Positions 36,755 through 45,148 are shown, counted from the first letter of the stretch. The stretch is 64,000 nucleotides of DNA from Hyphomicrobium_A sp963728165 (GCA_963728165.1 CAVSIY010000006.1:558001-622000); one strand, 5' to 3'. Notes: generated by a model not told the origin, from the sequence alone. Program-made: numbers and translations.

Positions 36755-36883
36755 TTATGGCGGCGTGGCCTGGCTGCTGCTGCTGCCGATGTCGGACGGC
36801 GGCAGGTCGTGGTTCTGGATGGTCGAGCAGGCGGCGAACGCAAGCGGCGCGACCAACGCCAGAAGAAGTGCCATTCGTGTCAT
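36755..36883 (-). CDS. Small predicted lipoprotein (42 residues)
   Basis: A short gene with a clear lipoprotein signal: MTRMALLLALVAPLAFAAC, where the positive N-terminus, hydrophobic core and lipobox F-A-A-C are all in place. The mature peptide is only about 24 residues (CSTIQNHDLPPSDIGSSSSQ and four more). No family is recognised. It lies downstream of a methyltransferase gene on the same strand, 76 bases away. A second ATG three codons later is also possible. The support is the signal sequence alone. Confidence 0.5.
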   Translation of the reverse strand: MTRMALLLALVAPLAFAACSTIQNHDLPPSDIGSSSSQATPP

Positions 36884-36959
36884 GTGTGCGCGCCCTTTGC
36901 GTTGTGTGGCAGCCGTTGGCAGCCCGGCCGCAGTGAAGTCTTCACTCGGTTTGTGTCCA

Positions 36960-37670
36960 TCATGTTGCGGTTTCGGGTGACGGGCTCAGGCTCGGGTCCT
37001 CTCTCTGGTGCCGACTTTCAGTCTTGGCCACGGCTGCCACCAGACCCCGTACGCCGAAGGGCAGCCTCACCTTTTCGATGAAGATGTCGCGGTGACCGAA
37101 ACCGCCTTGGCGCAGCAGGCTACTCAGCTCGTCAGCGTCATAGAGCCTGTGCGTGTCGGGGCCGGAGAATTTCCAGTTGCGCATCGTCGCGCGGTCGGTG
37201 ACGTAGACCACCGCAAGCCCGCCCGGTCGCAATACCCGGTGCATCTCGGCGACCTCCTTGCCCTCGGGGCCGAAGAAATAGGCGACATTGACGGCCAGCA
37301 CCCGGCCGATGCTGGCGTCGGCATAAGGCAGGGCGTCGAAGCGGCCGAGACGCAGCTGCACCCGGCCGTCCTCAATCGCCCGATGGTTGGCGCGCGTGGC
37401 GAGGTCGAGCATCTCCAGCGACTGGTCGATGCCGAGCACCCGGCCCCGGAATGCCCGCTGCGCAAGGGCGGCGATACCGCGGCCGGGGCCAAACCCCAGC
37501 TCCAGCACTGTGTCGCCCGGCTGCACGCCGATCGCCGCGATCGCGAGCCGGTTCGGTCCGCCATTGATGAGCGCCATCAGCCGGCCGATCAGCCGGCCGT
37601 AGCGCCCGCTCGGCAAGCGTAGTTGCTCGCCGATGCCGGCCCAGATCGAGGGCATGGTGTGCATGACCAC
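36960..37670 (-). CDS. Class I SAM-dependent methyltransferase
   Basis: A 236-residue methyltransferase. The SAM-binding motif is VLELGFGPGRGIAALAQ near residue 55, followed by VLGIDQSLEMLDLA and the conserved RVLAVNVAYFFGPEGKEVAEMHRVLRPGGLAVVYV. The layout is of the UbiE/Methyltransf_11 type; the substrate is not predictable. Three in-frame ATGs lie within the first six codons. It is in tandem with the TPR gene upstream, 31 bases away. Confidence 0.8.
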   Translation of the reverse strand: MVMHTMPSIWAGIGEQLRLPSGRYGRLIGRLMALINGGPNRLAIAAIGVQPGDTVLELGFGPGRGIAALAQRAFRGRVLGIDQSLEMLDLATRANHRAIEDGRVQLRLGRFDALPYADASIGRVLAVNVAYFFGPEGKEVAEMHRVLRPGGLAVVYVTDRATMRNWKFSGPDTHRLYDADELSSLLRQGGFGHRDIFIEKVRLPFGVRGLVAAVAKTESRHQREDPSLSPSPETAT

Positions 37671-37701
37671 CCTTCTCCAGCGATATGCCCATGGCTGTTC
37701 G

Positions 37702-38397
37702 CTACGAGCGTTCCTTCTCCTGTACTTTATCGAGGAGGCCCTGCATCACCTTCGGGAAATACGTGTCCCAGATCGGCCGCTCGGGATGCGCCGGCAATGA
37801 CAGCCCCTTCTTCAGCACCTGCTCGGCCTTCTTGTACTCGCCTTGCTCGTATAGAAAGTCAGCGTAGAAATAGTGGGCGTCTCGACCGTTGGGGGCGTAC
37901 TTCACCGCCTCCTCCAGGTAGGCGCGGGCTCTGTCCTTGTCGCCCCAGCCGAAGGGGAAGCCAGGCACGCGGTAGTAGAGCACGCCGAGGCTGGTCGGCG
38001 CGCCGGCGTCAAGGGCCTTGGGGTCCATGCTTTCGGCTTTCAGCAGCACGTCGCGCGCCCTCGAGGCGAGGTTGAGGGCGCTGATGCCCCAGGTGAGCGA
38101 AGCGCGCTCGCTGGTGACAACGCCGTCCCAAATCAAGGCCTCCGGCCGATCGGGGTACTTCCGCGCGAGCTCGTCGGCCTTGGCTCCGACCAACTCCATG
38201 TACTGCTTGCGCTGGTCGTCCGACTTGCTCAGGTATTTGACGCGCGCCCAGTCGTTGGCAACGGCGAGCATGTCCTTTTCAAACTGGCTCTTAGCAGCGG
38301 GAGCGGCCATGGCGAGCGATGCAACGCCGCTGGCGAGCAGCAGGGCGACGGCAGCGGTTCTGACGTGATTGATAGCGATTCTCATGCACGTCCTCAT
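37702..38397 (-). CDS. Exported TPR-repeat protein
   Basis: A 231-residue protein with a signal peptide ending AMA near residue 31. The mature part is helical with TPR-like units: YPDRPEALIWDGVVTSERASL, SRARDVLLKAESMDPKALD, DKDRARAYLEEAVKYAPNGRDAHYFYADFLYEQGEYKKAEQVLKKGL. The style recalls TatT-like periplasmic TPR proteins. A start at the second Met (MRIAINHV, 38385) is equally possible. It is divergent from the DUF6134 gene and two-component genes, and may belong to the same regulon because a TGTAAG-type direct repeat lies in the shared intergenic region. Confidence 0.75.
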   Translation of the reverse strand: MRTCMRIAINHVRTAAVALLLASGVASLAMAAPAAKSQFEKDMLAVANDWARVKYLSKSDDQRKQYMELVGAKADELARKYPDRPEALIWDGVVTSERASLTWGISALNLASRARDVLLKAESMDPKALDAGAPTSLGVLYYRVPGFPFGWGDKDRARAYLEEAVKYAPNGRDAHYFYADFLYEQGEYKKAEQVLKKGLSLPAHPERPIWDTYFPKVMQGLLDKVQEKERS

Positions 38398-38433
38398 TGC
38401 GAATTCTTTCTCTTTCTGAAGCGTTGCGGTCCT

Positions 38434-38587
38434 GACGTTCGTGCTGCCGCCGTTGCGTGCGAAATCGATGACGTGCCGGCCGACGGCTTCAGCATCGCGA
38501 ACGACAACATGCTCAAGGCGCGAAGGCGCCTGCCGCTAGGGAGACCGCGATCGTTGCGCCAAGAAGCAATGAAAAGGTGATCCTCAT
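38434..38587 (-). pseudogene. DUF6134 protein, inverted N-terminal fragment
   Basis: On the minus strand a signal peptide MRITFSLLLGATIAVSLAAG is followed, after one extra base near 38515, by EHVVVRDAEAVGRHVIDFAR and NGGSTNV. This is the expected N-terminus of a DUF6134 protein, whose remaining part is on the opposite strand from 38722. The fragment ends at GACGTT (38434-38439), and the other half begins at AACGTG (38719), sharing AACGT in inverted form. Turning this block over would join NGGSTNV in frame to SISTDVVVKV. So the segment of about 285 bases appears inverted, either in the cell or in the assembly. Confidence 0.6.
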
Positions 38588-38699
38588 AACGAGCTCCGTG
38601 CTCCTCTTTCTTTATGGGGACACGGAAGGGAGCCTTTGCCTTAGAAAATTACGCGGACCTTACAGCCTCGGAAATGTCAAAGAGTTGCGATTTCCGCCT

Positions 38700-38717
38700 T
38701 GTAAGCTGGGTGTAAGG
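38700..38717 (+). promoter_or_regulatory. TGTAAG-type direct repeat (OmpR-family binding site candidate)
   Basis: TGTAAGC-TGGG-TGTAAGG: two heptamers in direct repeat, 11 bases from start to start, the pattern bound by dimers of OmpR/PhoB-type regulators. A near-identical site stands before the hemolysin operon at 41279. Another single TGTAAGG lies nearby on the minus strand (38668-38674). The site is inside the apparently inverted segment; restored, it would lie between the divergent TPR and DUF6134 genes. Confidence 0.55.
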
Positions 38718-38721
38718 CAAC

Positions 38722-39194
38722 GTGTCCATATCGACCGATGTGGTGGTGAAAGTCGCCTTTATCCCGGTCTACCGCTTCGAGCACCAGGGTATCGAGACCT
38801 GGAAAGGCAACCAGTTGGTGGCCTCAGGACGCAGACCAACGACGACGGCACCCCCCACCATCTGGCCGTGGCCATGGAGGGGGATCACCTCAAAGTTGCA
38901 GGCGACGGGACCCAAAGAACGGCGTCCGCCACAATTCTGCCAGCGAGACTGTGGAATGCAGGGATGATCCATCAATCGACCCTGCTCAATACACTCGATG
39001 GCACGCAAATGCGCGTCTCCGTTCAAGACAAGGGCGAGGATATGGTCGGTGCCCGCGGCACTGGGGTTCTGGCGCATCACTTTACCATTTCGGGCGGCCT
39101 CAATCGCGATATCTGGTTCGACAAAAACAACGCCCTCGTCCGCGTGCAGTTCGCTGCAAAGGACGGATCAACAATCGTCTACGAGCTGAGATGA
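38722..39194 (+). pseudogene. DUF6134 family protein, C-terminal part (frameshifted)
   Basis: The frame opens at SISTDVVVKVAFIPVYRFEH and QGIETWKGNQLVA, then shifts (one base missing near 38821) to LRTQTNDDGTPHHLAVAMEG and ends NALVRVQFAAKDGSTIVYELR. This is the body of a DUF6134 protein, a secreted family of unknown function. The signal peptide and first 51 residues are missing here but are found inverted at 38434-38587. Corrected and rejoined the protein would be about 207 residues. It ends 13 bases before the response regulator, with which it probably forms an operon. Confidence 0.65.
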
Positions 39195-39207
39195 CGCGAG
39201 GGCGGCA

Positions 39208-39886
39208 ATGAGACTGCTCATGATTGAGGACAACCAACGCTTCGCGGAGTACGTGTCCACCGCGTGCAGCGCCAGGGGCTTTGCCGTCGACCACGTGGGA
39301 ACGGTGGCTGACGGACTTGCCGCGATCGGGGCCACCAACTACGACGCGGTGATTTTGGATCTGGGCTTGCCCGACGGCGACGGCTTGTCGTGGCTACAGG
39401 CAATTCGCCGCGACAACGACCAGACGCCCGTGCTCATCCTTTCGGCTCGCGACGGGGTCCAGACCGTCGTGGACGGACTGAACCTCGGCGCCGATGATTA
39501 TCTCAGCAAGCCCTTCGAGTTCGACGTGCTCATCGCCCGCCTGCGCGCCTTGCTGAGGCGGCCGGGGAGAGCCTTGAGCGTCGTGCTCGTGGAGGGAAAC
39601 GTCTCCTTTGACACCTCGGCCCGCGAGGTCCGCATCGAGGATCAATTGATCGAGCTCGGGCGGCGCGAGATGGACGGGCTGGAATTGCTCATGCGCCGCA
39701 CGGGCCGCGTCGTGGCCAAGGCCGCCATCGAGGACGCCATCTACGCCTTCGGAGACGAGGTGGCGTCCAATGCGATCGAGGTGCTCATTCACCGCCTGCG
39801 CAAGCGCATACGCGATGCGGGCGCCAACATTCACATCCATACCGTGCGCGGAGTTCGGCTACCTGCTGTCCGACAGCCCCTCGTGA
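39208..39886 (+). CDS. OmpR-family response regulator (one-base frameshift near the end)
   Basis: A 225-residue regulator after correction. The receiver domain has the phospho-acceptor Asp in DAVILDLGLPDGDG (residue 51), acidic pair IEDN at 7-10 and Lys in YLSKPFEF (about 101). The winged helix covers residues 125-222 with SNAIEVLIHRLRKRI. One extra T at 39854-39855 destroys the family ending VRGVGYLLSDSPS and runs the frame into the histidine kinase. The corrected TGA overlaps the kinase GTG start. TGTAAG-type repeats near both flanking operons are its likely targets. Confidence 0.88.
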
Positions 39887-41244
39887 ACAAGGCATCGAGA
39901 TCGCTCTGGATCCAGCTCGCCCTCGCGCTCGCAGCGTCCTCTCTCCTGGCTGTCGGCACGGCGAGCGCAATACTCTACCAGAGGTTCAAGGCCACCAACT
40001 CGACGTTTCGCGAGCACACGCTGCGCAACGAAGCGCACCTCATCGCCAAATTTCTCCAGCACGTTCCCGATCGCGAAGCCATCAGCTTGCCGCCGGAGAT
40101 CCTGGAATCGTTTCATGACGGGAAAGGCAAGTTTGCGATCGTCGACCGTACCGGCAAGCTCTTGTCCGGCTCTGCGGGAGTCGCGGCAGCTTTGGATCCG
40201 CCCAGCGATACGGTGCCGCTCGATTATTTCATCCAGGAGCCGCGTGACGGGCCTGCCTACTACGGAGTCTCCGTAGCCTCGGAATTTCACGGAAAGCCGG
40301 CGTGGGTGCAGGTCGCCTTTGTGGCGAGCAACATCGTGTTCGATTCGGTGCTGCAGGAGTTCCTCCTCGACATCGCCTGGATCTGGATCCCCTTTGTCGT
40401 GGGCCTGCTTGTCGTCAATCTCGTAGTGGCCCGCATCGGCTTGCGGCCGCTGAGCTCGGCGGCGCGGCAGGCAACCGCTATCGGCCCCGACAACGTCTCG
40501 GCGCGTCTCCCCGAGGCGGGCATGCCGAAGGAGGTGCTGGCTCTGGTGACGGCCGTCAACCGGGCGCTCGACCGGCTTGAAGCGGAATTCGGCGCGCAAC
40601 GGGCCTTCATTGCCGATGCCGCGCACGAGCTGCGCACGCCCGTCGCGGTGCTCAAGGCGCACGTGGGCATTCTGCCGCAGTTTGCGGGCATCGACGCGCT
40701 GCACGAGGAGGTCAGCGCGCTGGAGCGGCTGGTCAACCAGCTGCTCGACAGTGCGCGTCTCGACAGTCTGAAGGTGGGTCCCAACGACAAAGCCGATCTC
40801 AACACCGTGGCGGCCGACGTCGCCGCGTATCTCGCGCCGTTGGCTATACAGCGCAACCGCTCGATCGAGGTCGTCTCAAAGGGTAAGCCCGTCTATATCC
40901 GCGGCGCGGCTGATTTCCTGTTCCGAGCCCTGCGCAATCTCGTTGAGAACGCCATCAACCACACGCCCAAAGGCACCACGGTCAAGATCATCGTCGACGA
41001 TCCGCCCGTCGTCAGCGTCGTCGACCAGGGACCGGGCGTTCCCCAAGGCGAGCGGCAAGCGATCTTCCAGCGCTTCTGGCAGGGCCGGCGCGATCGAGGC
41101 GGGGGGGCCGGCCTCGGCATGGATATCGCCGCACGCACGGTCGTGGCCCACGGCGGCACCATCTCCGTCGAAGACGCCGCCGAGGGCGGCGCCGTCTTCT
41201 TCATGCGCTTTCCGCGCTACGAGGCGCGCGGCGGCGCGGCCTGA
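39883..41244 (+). CDS. Sensor histidine kinase (QseC/TctE-like)
   Basis: A 453-residue kinase starting with GTG. Two membrane helices, LWIQLALALAASSLLAVGT near residue 8 and DIAWIWIPFVVGLLVVNLV near 165, enclose a periplasmic sensor of about 130 residues. Then HAMP, the phospho-acceptor His in FIADAAHELRTPVAVLKAHV, and the ATPase domain with NLVENAINHTPKG (N box), VVDQGPGV (G1) and GGGAGLGMDIA (G2). It pairs with the overlapping response regulator. The signal is unknown. Confidence 0.9.
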   Translation: MNKASRSLWIQLALALAASSLLAVGTASAILYQRFKATNSTFREHTLRNEAHLIAKFLQHVPDREAISLPPEILESFHDGKGKFAIVDRTGKLLSGSAGVAAALDPPSDTVPLDYFIQEPRDGPAYYGVSVASEFHGKPAWVQVAFVASNIVFDSVLQEFLLDIAWIWIPFVVGLLVVNLVVARIGLRPLSSAARQATAIGPDNVSARLPEAGMPKEVLALVTAVNRALDRLEAEFGAQRAFIADAAHELRTPVAVLKAHVGILPQFAGIDALHEEVSALERLVNQLLDSARLDSLKVGPNDKADLNTVAADVAAYLAPLAIQRNRSIEVVSKGKPVYIRGAADFLFRALRNLVENAINHTPKGTTVKIIVDDPPVVSVVDQGPGVPQGERQAIFQRFWQGRRDRGGGAGLGMDIAARTVVAHGGTISVEDAAEGGAVFFMRFPRYEARGGAA

Positions 41245-41278
41245 ACCGGAAGCCTCTCGATTATGGCCTCTTGGAGGC

Positions 41279-41296
41279 TGTAAGCGTCCTGTAAGC
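41279..41296 (+). promoter_or_regulatory. TGTAAGC direct repeat upstream of hemolysin operon
   Basis: TGTAAGC-GTCC-TGTAAGC: two identical heptamers with an 11-base period, 50 bases before the hemolysin start codon, at a distance fitting activation from an overlapping -35 region. It matches the site at 38700 in both sequence and spacing. The adjacent OmpR-family regulator is the probable binder. Confidence 0.65.
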
Positions 41297-41345
41297 GCTG
41301 CACCGGAACGTCCTCCCATCCACAGCATCGGGGGAGCAGCTGGAA

Positions 41346-41918
41346 GTGCAAATCCTTGTAGTTCCGGGGGAACATGAGCTCAGAGCGCATATCGAGCGCT
41401 TCATCGCCGACGTCTACCGCGAGCACTATCAGGCCTCAGTGACGACCTTCCCGCCCGACCTCATCGCGCTGGTCGCAGAGGACGGGCGGTGCATCTGCGC
41501 CTCCGGTCTGCGCTACGCCCATACCGGGTTCTTCTCCGAGTCCTACCTCGACCTGCCGGTCGAGCAGGCGCTGTCGCAGGCCGCCGGCCGCAAGGTCCCG
41601 CGCGAGCGGATCTTCGAGGTCACGGGGCTTGCGAGCCGAGCCCCCCGCGTGGCCACGCGCTTCCTGCGCCACGTTGTCGCCTACGGGGAGCGCGCGGGAT
41701 TCGATTGGGCGTTTTTCACGGCGACGCAGCGCCTGCGTGAGCTGCTCGAGCGCATCGACCTGTCTCCCCTGCCGTTGGCCATCGCCGATCCGGCACGGGT
41801 GGCGAACGCTGAGACGTGGGGCTCTTACTATGATGCCGCGCCCCTCGTTTGCGCCATCAACCGCAGCGCCGCTTCGGTCTTTCTTGCGCCGCGCCTGTCG
41901 AGGGGAGCCTATGTCTGA
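41346..41918 (+). CDS. Thermostable hemolysin family protein (acyltransferase-like)
   Basis: A 190-residue protein of the thermostable-hemolysin family (named after a Vibrio protein, with a GNAT-like fold). IERFIADVYREHYQASVTTFPPDLIAL, SESYLDLPVEQALSQAAGRKV and RIFEVTGLASRAPRVATRFLRH are its conserved segments. There is no signal peptide, so secretion is doubtful, and the fold suggests an acyl-transfer or ligand-binding role. The start is GTG. It is the first gene of a four-gene operon and overlaps the ligase gene by eight bases. Confidence 0.85.
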   Translation: MQILVVPGEHELRAHIERFIADVYREHYQASVTTFPPDLIALVAEDGRCICASGLRYAHTGFFSESYLDLPVEQALSQAAGRKVPRERIFEVTGLASRAPRVATRFLRHVVAYGERAGFDWAFFTATQRLRELLERIDLSPLPLAIADPARVANAETWGSYYDAAPLVCAINRSAASVFLAPRLSRGAYV

Positions 41919-43404
41919 CATCATGCTGGCGCTGAAGTGCTGCGCGGCCGCGTATGACGGCGCGACTGCCATCAGCGATGAGAGCACCTCGCTGACCCGC
42001 GCAGGTCTGGCAGCGCGCGTTTCGGGATTTGCCGAAGAGCTGAGGCCGCTGCCGCAAACGATAGGTCTTCTCGGCGAGAACGGTGTCGACTGGGCCATCG
42101 CCCAGCTTGCCGGTTGGCTCGCGGGTAAGACCGTGGTGCCGCTGCCGACCTTCTTTAGCGGCGCGCAGCTGGGCCACATCGTTGCAGATACCGGAATAAC
42201 CCACGTGATCACCACCGCCGGCGCACGCGAGCTTGCTTTGAAGCTCGGCGTTGCGCCGATCGGCGTGTCGCTTGCCCGGCGCGAGATGTTCCCCCAGCCC
42301 GCGCCGGGCGGCGGCCAGATCATCTACACCTCCGGCAGCACGGGACGGCCAAAGGGCGTGCGCCTTGCGCTGACCCAGATCAACGAATCGGCGCTGCGGC
42401 TGGCGCAGGCGACCAGCGCGGCACGGTCGGACACATATCTTTCGGTGCTGCCGCTGCCGTTGCTGCTCGAGACCATATGCGCGATCTGCGTGCCGATCCT
42501 CGCCGGCGCCCGCAGCCATTTCGACGGCGCGGCGGCGGCGGTTGCCCGCGGAGACACCACCGGCATTGCCGCGGCCTTCGCGCGTCATCGGCCGACCACG
42601 ACCGTGCTGGTCCCGCAAGTCCTTGCGGCCTGGGTCGGCGCACTCGAGGCCAATGCCACAACCGCCCCGGGCAACTTGCGTTTCGTCGCCGTCGGGGGCG
42701 CGCCTGTGGGAGCTGAGCTTGCGGAGAAAGCGTGGTCCCTCGCCATCCCGGTGTACGAGGGCTATGGCCTGTCCGAGTGCTGCTCGGTGGTTGCCGTCAA
42801 TCGCCCCGGACAGCGCAAGGCTGGCACCGTGGGCCAGCCCCTTCCCTGTCTCGGCGTCGAGATCGACGACGGAGAGATCCTGGTCGACGGCCCAACGATC
42901 ATGGATGGCTACTTGCACGGCGCGCCGGCGGCGCACCCGTGGCGCACCGGCGACCTCGGCGCCCTCGACAGCGACGGCTATCTCACCGTCTACGGGCGCA
43001 AGGACAACCTGATCGTGACGTCCTACGGGCGCAACGTGAGCCCGGAGTGGATCGAGGCGATGCTGCTCGCCGATCCGCGCTTCGCCGCCTGCGCCGTCAT
43101 CGGCCACGGCGCACCCCACCTGTCGGCTCTCGTCATACCGTCCCGAGACGGCGCGGCGTGGCTGGCCCGCACGCCCACAGCGCAGGTGCTGACGGCAATG
43201 GAGCTCGCCTGCCGCGACGCGCCTGCTTATGCGGTGCCGCGCGACTTTGTCGTGGTGAGCCCTGAGGAGGCGTCGCGCCGCAATCTGCTCACCGCCAACG
43301 GGCGCTTCCGGCGCGCCGGCCTCGCCGCGGCCTACGCCGAAATCAAAGCAACAGCCGCACCCATGAGCCCCGACCCCCTAAAAGAAAAGGAGATGACTGC
43401 ATGA
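41911..43404 (+). CDS. AMP-dependent acyl ligase (acyl-CoA synthetase-like)
   Basis: A 497-residue adenylate-forming enzyme. The P-loop-like motif is IIYTSGSTGRPKGVRL near residue 132; YEGYGLSECCSVVAVNRPG is the A5 motif, WRTGDLGALDSDGYLTVYGRKDNLIVTSYGRNVSPEWIE covers A7 and A8, and LLTANGRFRR holds the possible A10 lysine-free end. It probably activates a carboxylic (fatty) acid. The start ATG lies inside the end of the hemolysin gene, and its stop overlaps the next start (ATGA). It is shorter in the N-terminal part than typical FadD proteins. Confidence 0.85.
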   Translation: MSDIMLALKCCAAAYDGATAISDESTSLTRAGLAARVSGFAEELRPLPQTIGLLGENGVDWAIAQLAGWLAGKTVVPLPTFFSGAQLGHIVADTGITHVITTAGARELALKLGVAPIGVSLARREMFPQPAPGGGQIIYTSGSTGRPKGVRLALTQINESALRLAQATSAARSDTYLSVLPLPLLLETICAICVPILAGARSHFDGAAAAVARGDTTGIAAAFARHRPTTTVLVPQVLAAWVGALEANATTAPGNLRFVAVGGAPVGAELAEKAWSLAIPVYEGYGLSECCSVVAVNRPGQRKAGTVGQPLPCLGVEIDDGEILVDGPTIMDGYLHGAPAAHPWRTGDLGALDSDGYLTVYGRKDNLIVTSYGRNVSPEWIEAMLLADPRFAACAVIGHGAPHLSALVIPSRDGAAWLARTPTAQVLTAMELACRDAPAYAVPRDFVVVSPEEASRRNLLTANGRFRRAGLAAAYAEIKATAAPMSPDPLKEKEMTA

Positions 43405-44069
43405 GCTTCTACGAAGCGCTGCAAGCCGCGACCACCCCCGACCGCAACGAATTCCTGTCGATCCCGCTCATCCAGAGCACGGTGCAGAAAGGCGCCTCGC
43501 GCGCGCTCTACATCGACTTTCTGACGCAAGCCTATCACCACGTGAAGCATACCTATCCGCTGCTGGCGCTCGCCTCCGTGCATACCCACAACGAGGCCTA
43601 CCAGGACGCTCTCATCGAGTACATGGGGGAGGAGCGCGGCCACGAGAAATGGATTCTCGACGACATCCGCGCCCTCGGCGGCGACGCGGAGGCAGTGCGC
43701 ACCGGCAAGCCCGGCCAAGCCTGCCAGGTCATGGTCGGCTACACCTACTATGCGATCGAATGGTTGAGCCCGTACGCGATGCTCGGCAGCGTGCACGTGC
43801 TCGAAGGGATGTCGACGATGCTCGCCGACCAGGCCGCCGATGCCATCCAGGTTTCGCTCGCGGTGCCCGGGAAGGACGGCTTTTCTTACCTGCGCTCGCA
43901 CGGCGCCCTCGATATCGAGCACGTGGCGTTCTTCAAGGAGCTCGTCAATAAGATCCCGAGCGACGCCCACGCCATCATCATCGAGACATCGAAGATCATC
44001 TATCGCCTCTATGGCGACATCTTCCGCGAGCTTGCCGTTCGTCACGCCGGGCGGCGCGATGCAGCTTAA
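43401..44069 (+). CDS. Haem-oxygenase-like iron-containing redox enzyme (TenA-related)
   Basis: A 222-residue all-helical protein of the TenA/haem-oxygenase-like group. Possible metal ligands fall in three helices: YHHVKHTYPLL, YMGEERGHEKWILDD and ALDIEHVAFFKEL, the pattern of di-iron oxidase/oxygenase members. MVGYTYYAIEWLSPYAMLGSVHVLEGMSTMLA is another conserved region. The substrate is unknown; in this operon it may oxidise the acyl product made by the ligase. Both ends overlap neighbouring genes. Confidence 0.8.
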   Translation: MSFYEALQAATTPDRNEFLSIPLIQSTVQKGASRALYIDFLTQAYHHVKHTYPLLALASVHTHNEAYQDALIEYMGEERGHEKWILDDIRALGGDAEAVRTGKPGQACQVMVGYTYYAIEWLSPYAMLGSVHVLEGMSTMLADQAADAIQVSLAVPGKDGFSYLRSHGALDIEHVAFFKELVNKIPSDAHAIIIETSKIIYRLYGDIFRELAVRHAGRRDAA

Positions 44070-44907
44070 GGGCCGGATCGCCCTCATCACCGGCGCCGGC
44101 TCGGGGATCGGGCGCCAGCTCGCCATCGAGGCCGCGCGCCGCGGCATGACGGTCGCGCTGATGGGCCGGCGCGCCGACGCCTTGCACGAGACCTTAGCGA
44201 TGATGGGACCGCGGCGCAGCCACGTGGCGCTTCCCGGCGACATCACCGACCCCCAGATCCGCGTTGCGCTCAAGCATTACATCGCGCACTGGTGGGGGCG
44301 GCTCGATGTGCTCGTGAACAATGCCGGCGTCGTGACGGTCGGGCCGCTCGCGCGCACCAGCGATGCCGAGCTCGAGCGCTTGATGGCCACCAACGTGATT
44401 GCGCCGGCGGCCCTCATGCGCGAGCTCTTGCCGCTGTTGCACCAGGCAGCGCCATCGCGCGTCGTCAACGTCGGCTCCATGTTCGGCGACATTGCCTACC
44501 CGCTGTTCGGCGCCTACTCGGCCTCCAAGTTCGGATTGCGCGGGTTATCGATCGCCCTGCGGCGCGAGCTCAAGGAGTTTGGCATCGGTGTGACCTATGC
44601 GGCGCCGCGCGCCACCAATACCGATGCCGCCGGCGCGTTCGCGCGCCTCGTCGGCCCCATGCAGATGCGCATCGATGACCCTGCCAAGGTCGCCCGCGAC
44701 ATCTGGGGGGCGGTCGCACGCGACGCCGACAGCGTCTACGCGAAGGGGCCTGAGCGCCTCTTCGTGCTGGTGCAGCGGCTCTTTCCGCAGCTGGTCGACC
44801 GATCGGTGGAAAGCCAGATGGCCGACAGCCGCATCCGCGCCTATCTGGTCAGCCAAGGCGTTTGGCCGACTGCGCCGGGAGCCGGACTCCGGCGCGGTCG
44901 GACTTGA
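44059..44907 (+). CDS. Short-chain dehydrogenase/reductase
   Basis: A 282-residue SDR. The cofactor motif is ITGAGSGIGRQLA near residue 10; VLVNNAGVV near 88, the catalytic Ser in VVNVGSMFGD and YSASKFGLRG with the Tyr-x-x-x-Lys pair near 153 complete the active site. PRATNTDAA follows in the place of the usual PG motif. RRADA after the second strand suggests NADP preference. Its ATG lies within the end of the preceding gene, so it is coupled as the last gene of the operon. It probably reduces a keto- or aldehyde product. Confidence 0.88.
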   Translation: MQLKGRIALITGAGSGIGRQLAIEAARRGMTVALMGRRADALHETLAMMGPRRSHVALPGDITDPQIRVALKHYIAHWWGRLDVLVNNAGVVTVGPLARTSDAELERLMATNVIAPAALMRELLPLLHQAAPSRVVNVGSMFGDIAYPLFGAYSASKFGLRGLSIALRRELKEFGIGVTYAAPRATNTDAAGAFARLVGPMQMRIDDPAKVARDIWGAVARDADSVYAKGPERLFVLVQRLFPQLVDRSVESQMADSRIRAYLVSQGVWPTAPGAGLRRGRT

Positions 44908-44917
44908 GGCGACGCGG

Positions 44918-45148
44918 CTATCGGCCACCTCCCGTGGTCTCGAGGGCCGTCTTGCACGCGGCCGAGACTTTGTCCTTGTTCGCCTCGAGACAAGCGCGAA
45001 CGTTGCCCTGCCCGTGCTCGTTGCCGGCACACAGCTTTGGAATGTCGTCCTTGCAGGCAGTCGCTACCGGGCCGTTCTGCGCGTGGAGGCCGGTTGCGAG
45101 TGCGGCAAAGACGACGAGGGCGGTCGCAAGCGTTTTGGCAGTCTTCAT
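44918..45148 (-). CDS. Small exported cysteine-rich repeat protein
   Basis: A 76-residue protein with a signal peptide ending LHAQ near residue 23. The mature part VATACKDDIPKLCAGNEHGQ followed by NVRACLEANKDKVSAACKTAL has four cysteines in the C-x6-C...C-x10-C pattern of the cysteine-rich (GLG1-like) repeat found in small periplasmic proteins of Hyphomicrobiales. Function is unknown. It is convergent with the SDR gene. Confidence 0.75.
   Translation of the reverse strand: MKTAKTLATALVVFAALATGLHAQNGPVATACKDDIPKLCAGNEHGQGNVRACLEANKDKVSAACKTALETTGGGR

Noticed and set aside
36591..36980. 129-codon plus-strand frame
   Set aside because: No recognisable motifs; it is antisense to a short frame with a clear lipoprotein signal and runs into the end of the methyltransferase gene.
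39208..41244. A 678-residue response regulator-histidine kinase hybrid
   Set aside because: The regulator's normal C-terminus (GYLLSDSPS and stop) is present in the other frame, and the stop overlaps a GTG start of the kinase. The hybrid comes from one extra T.
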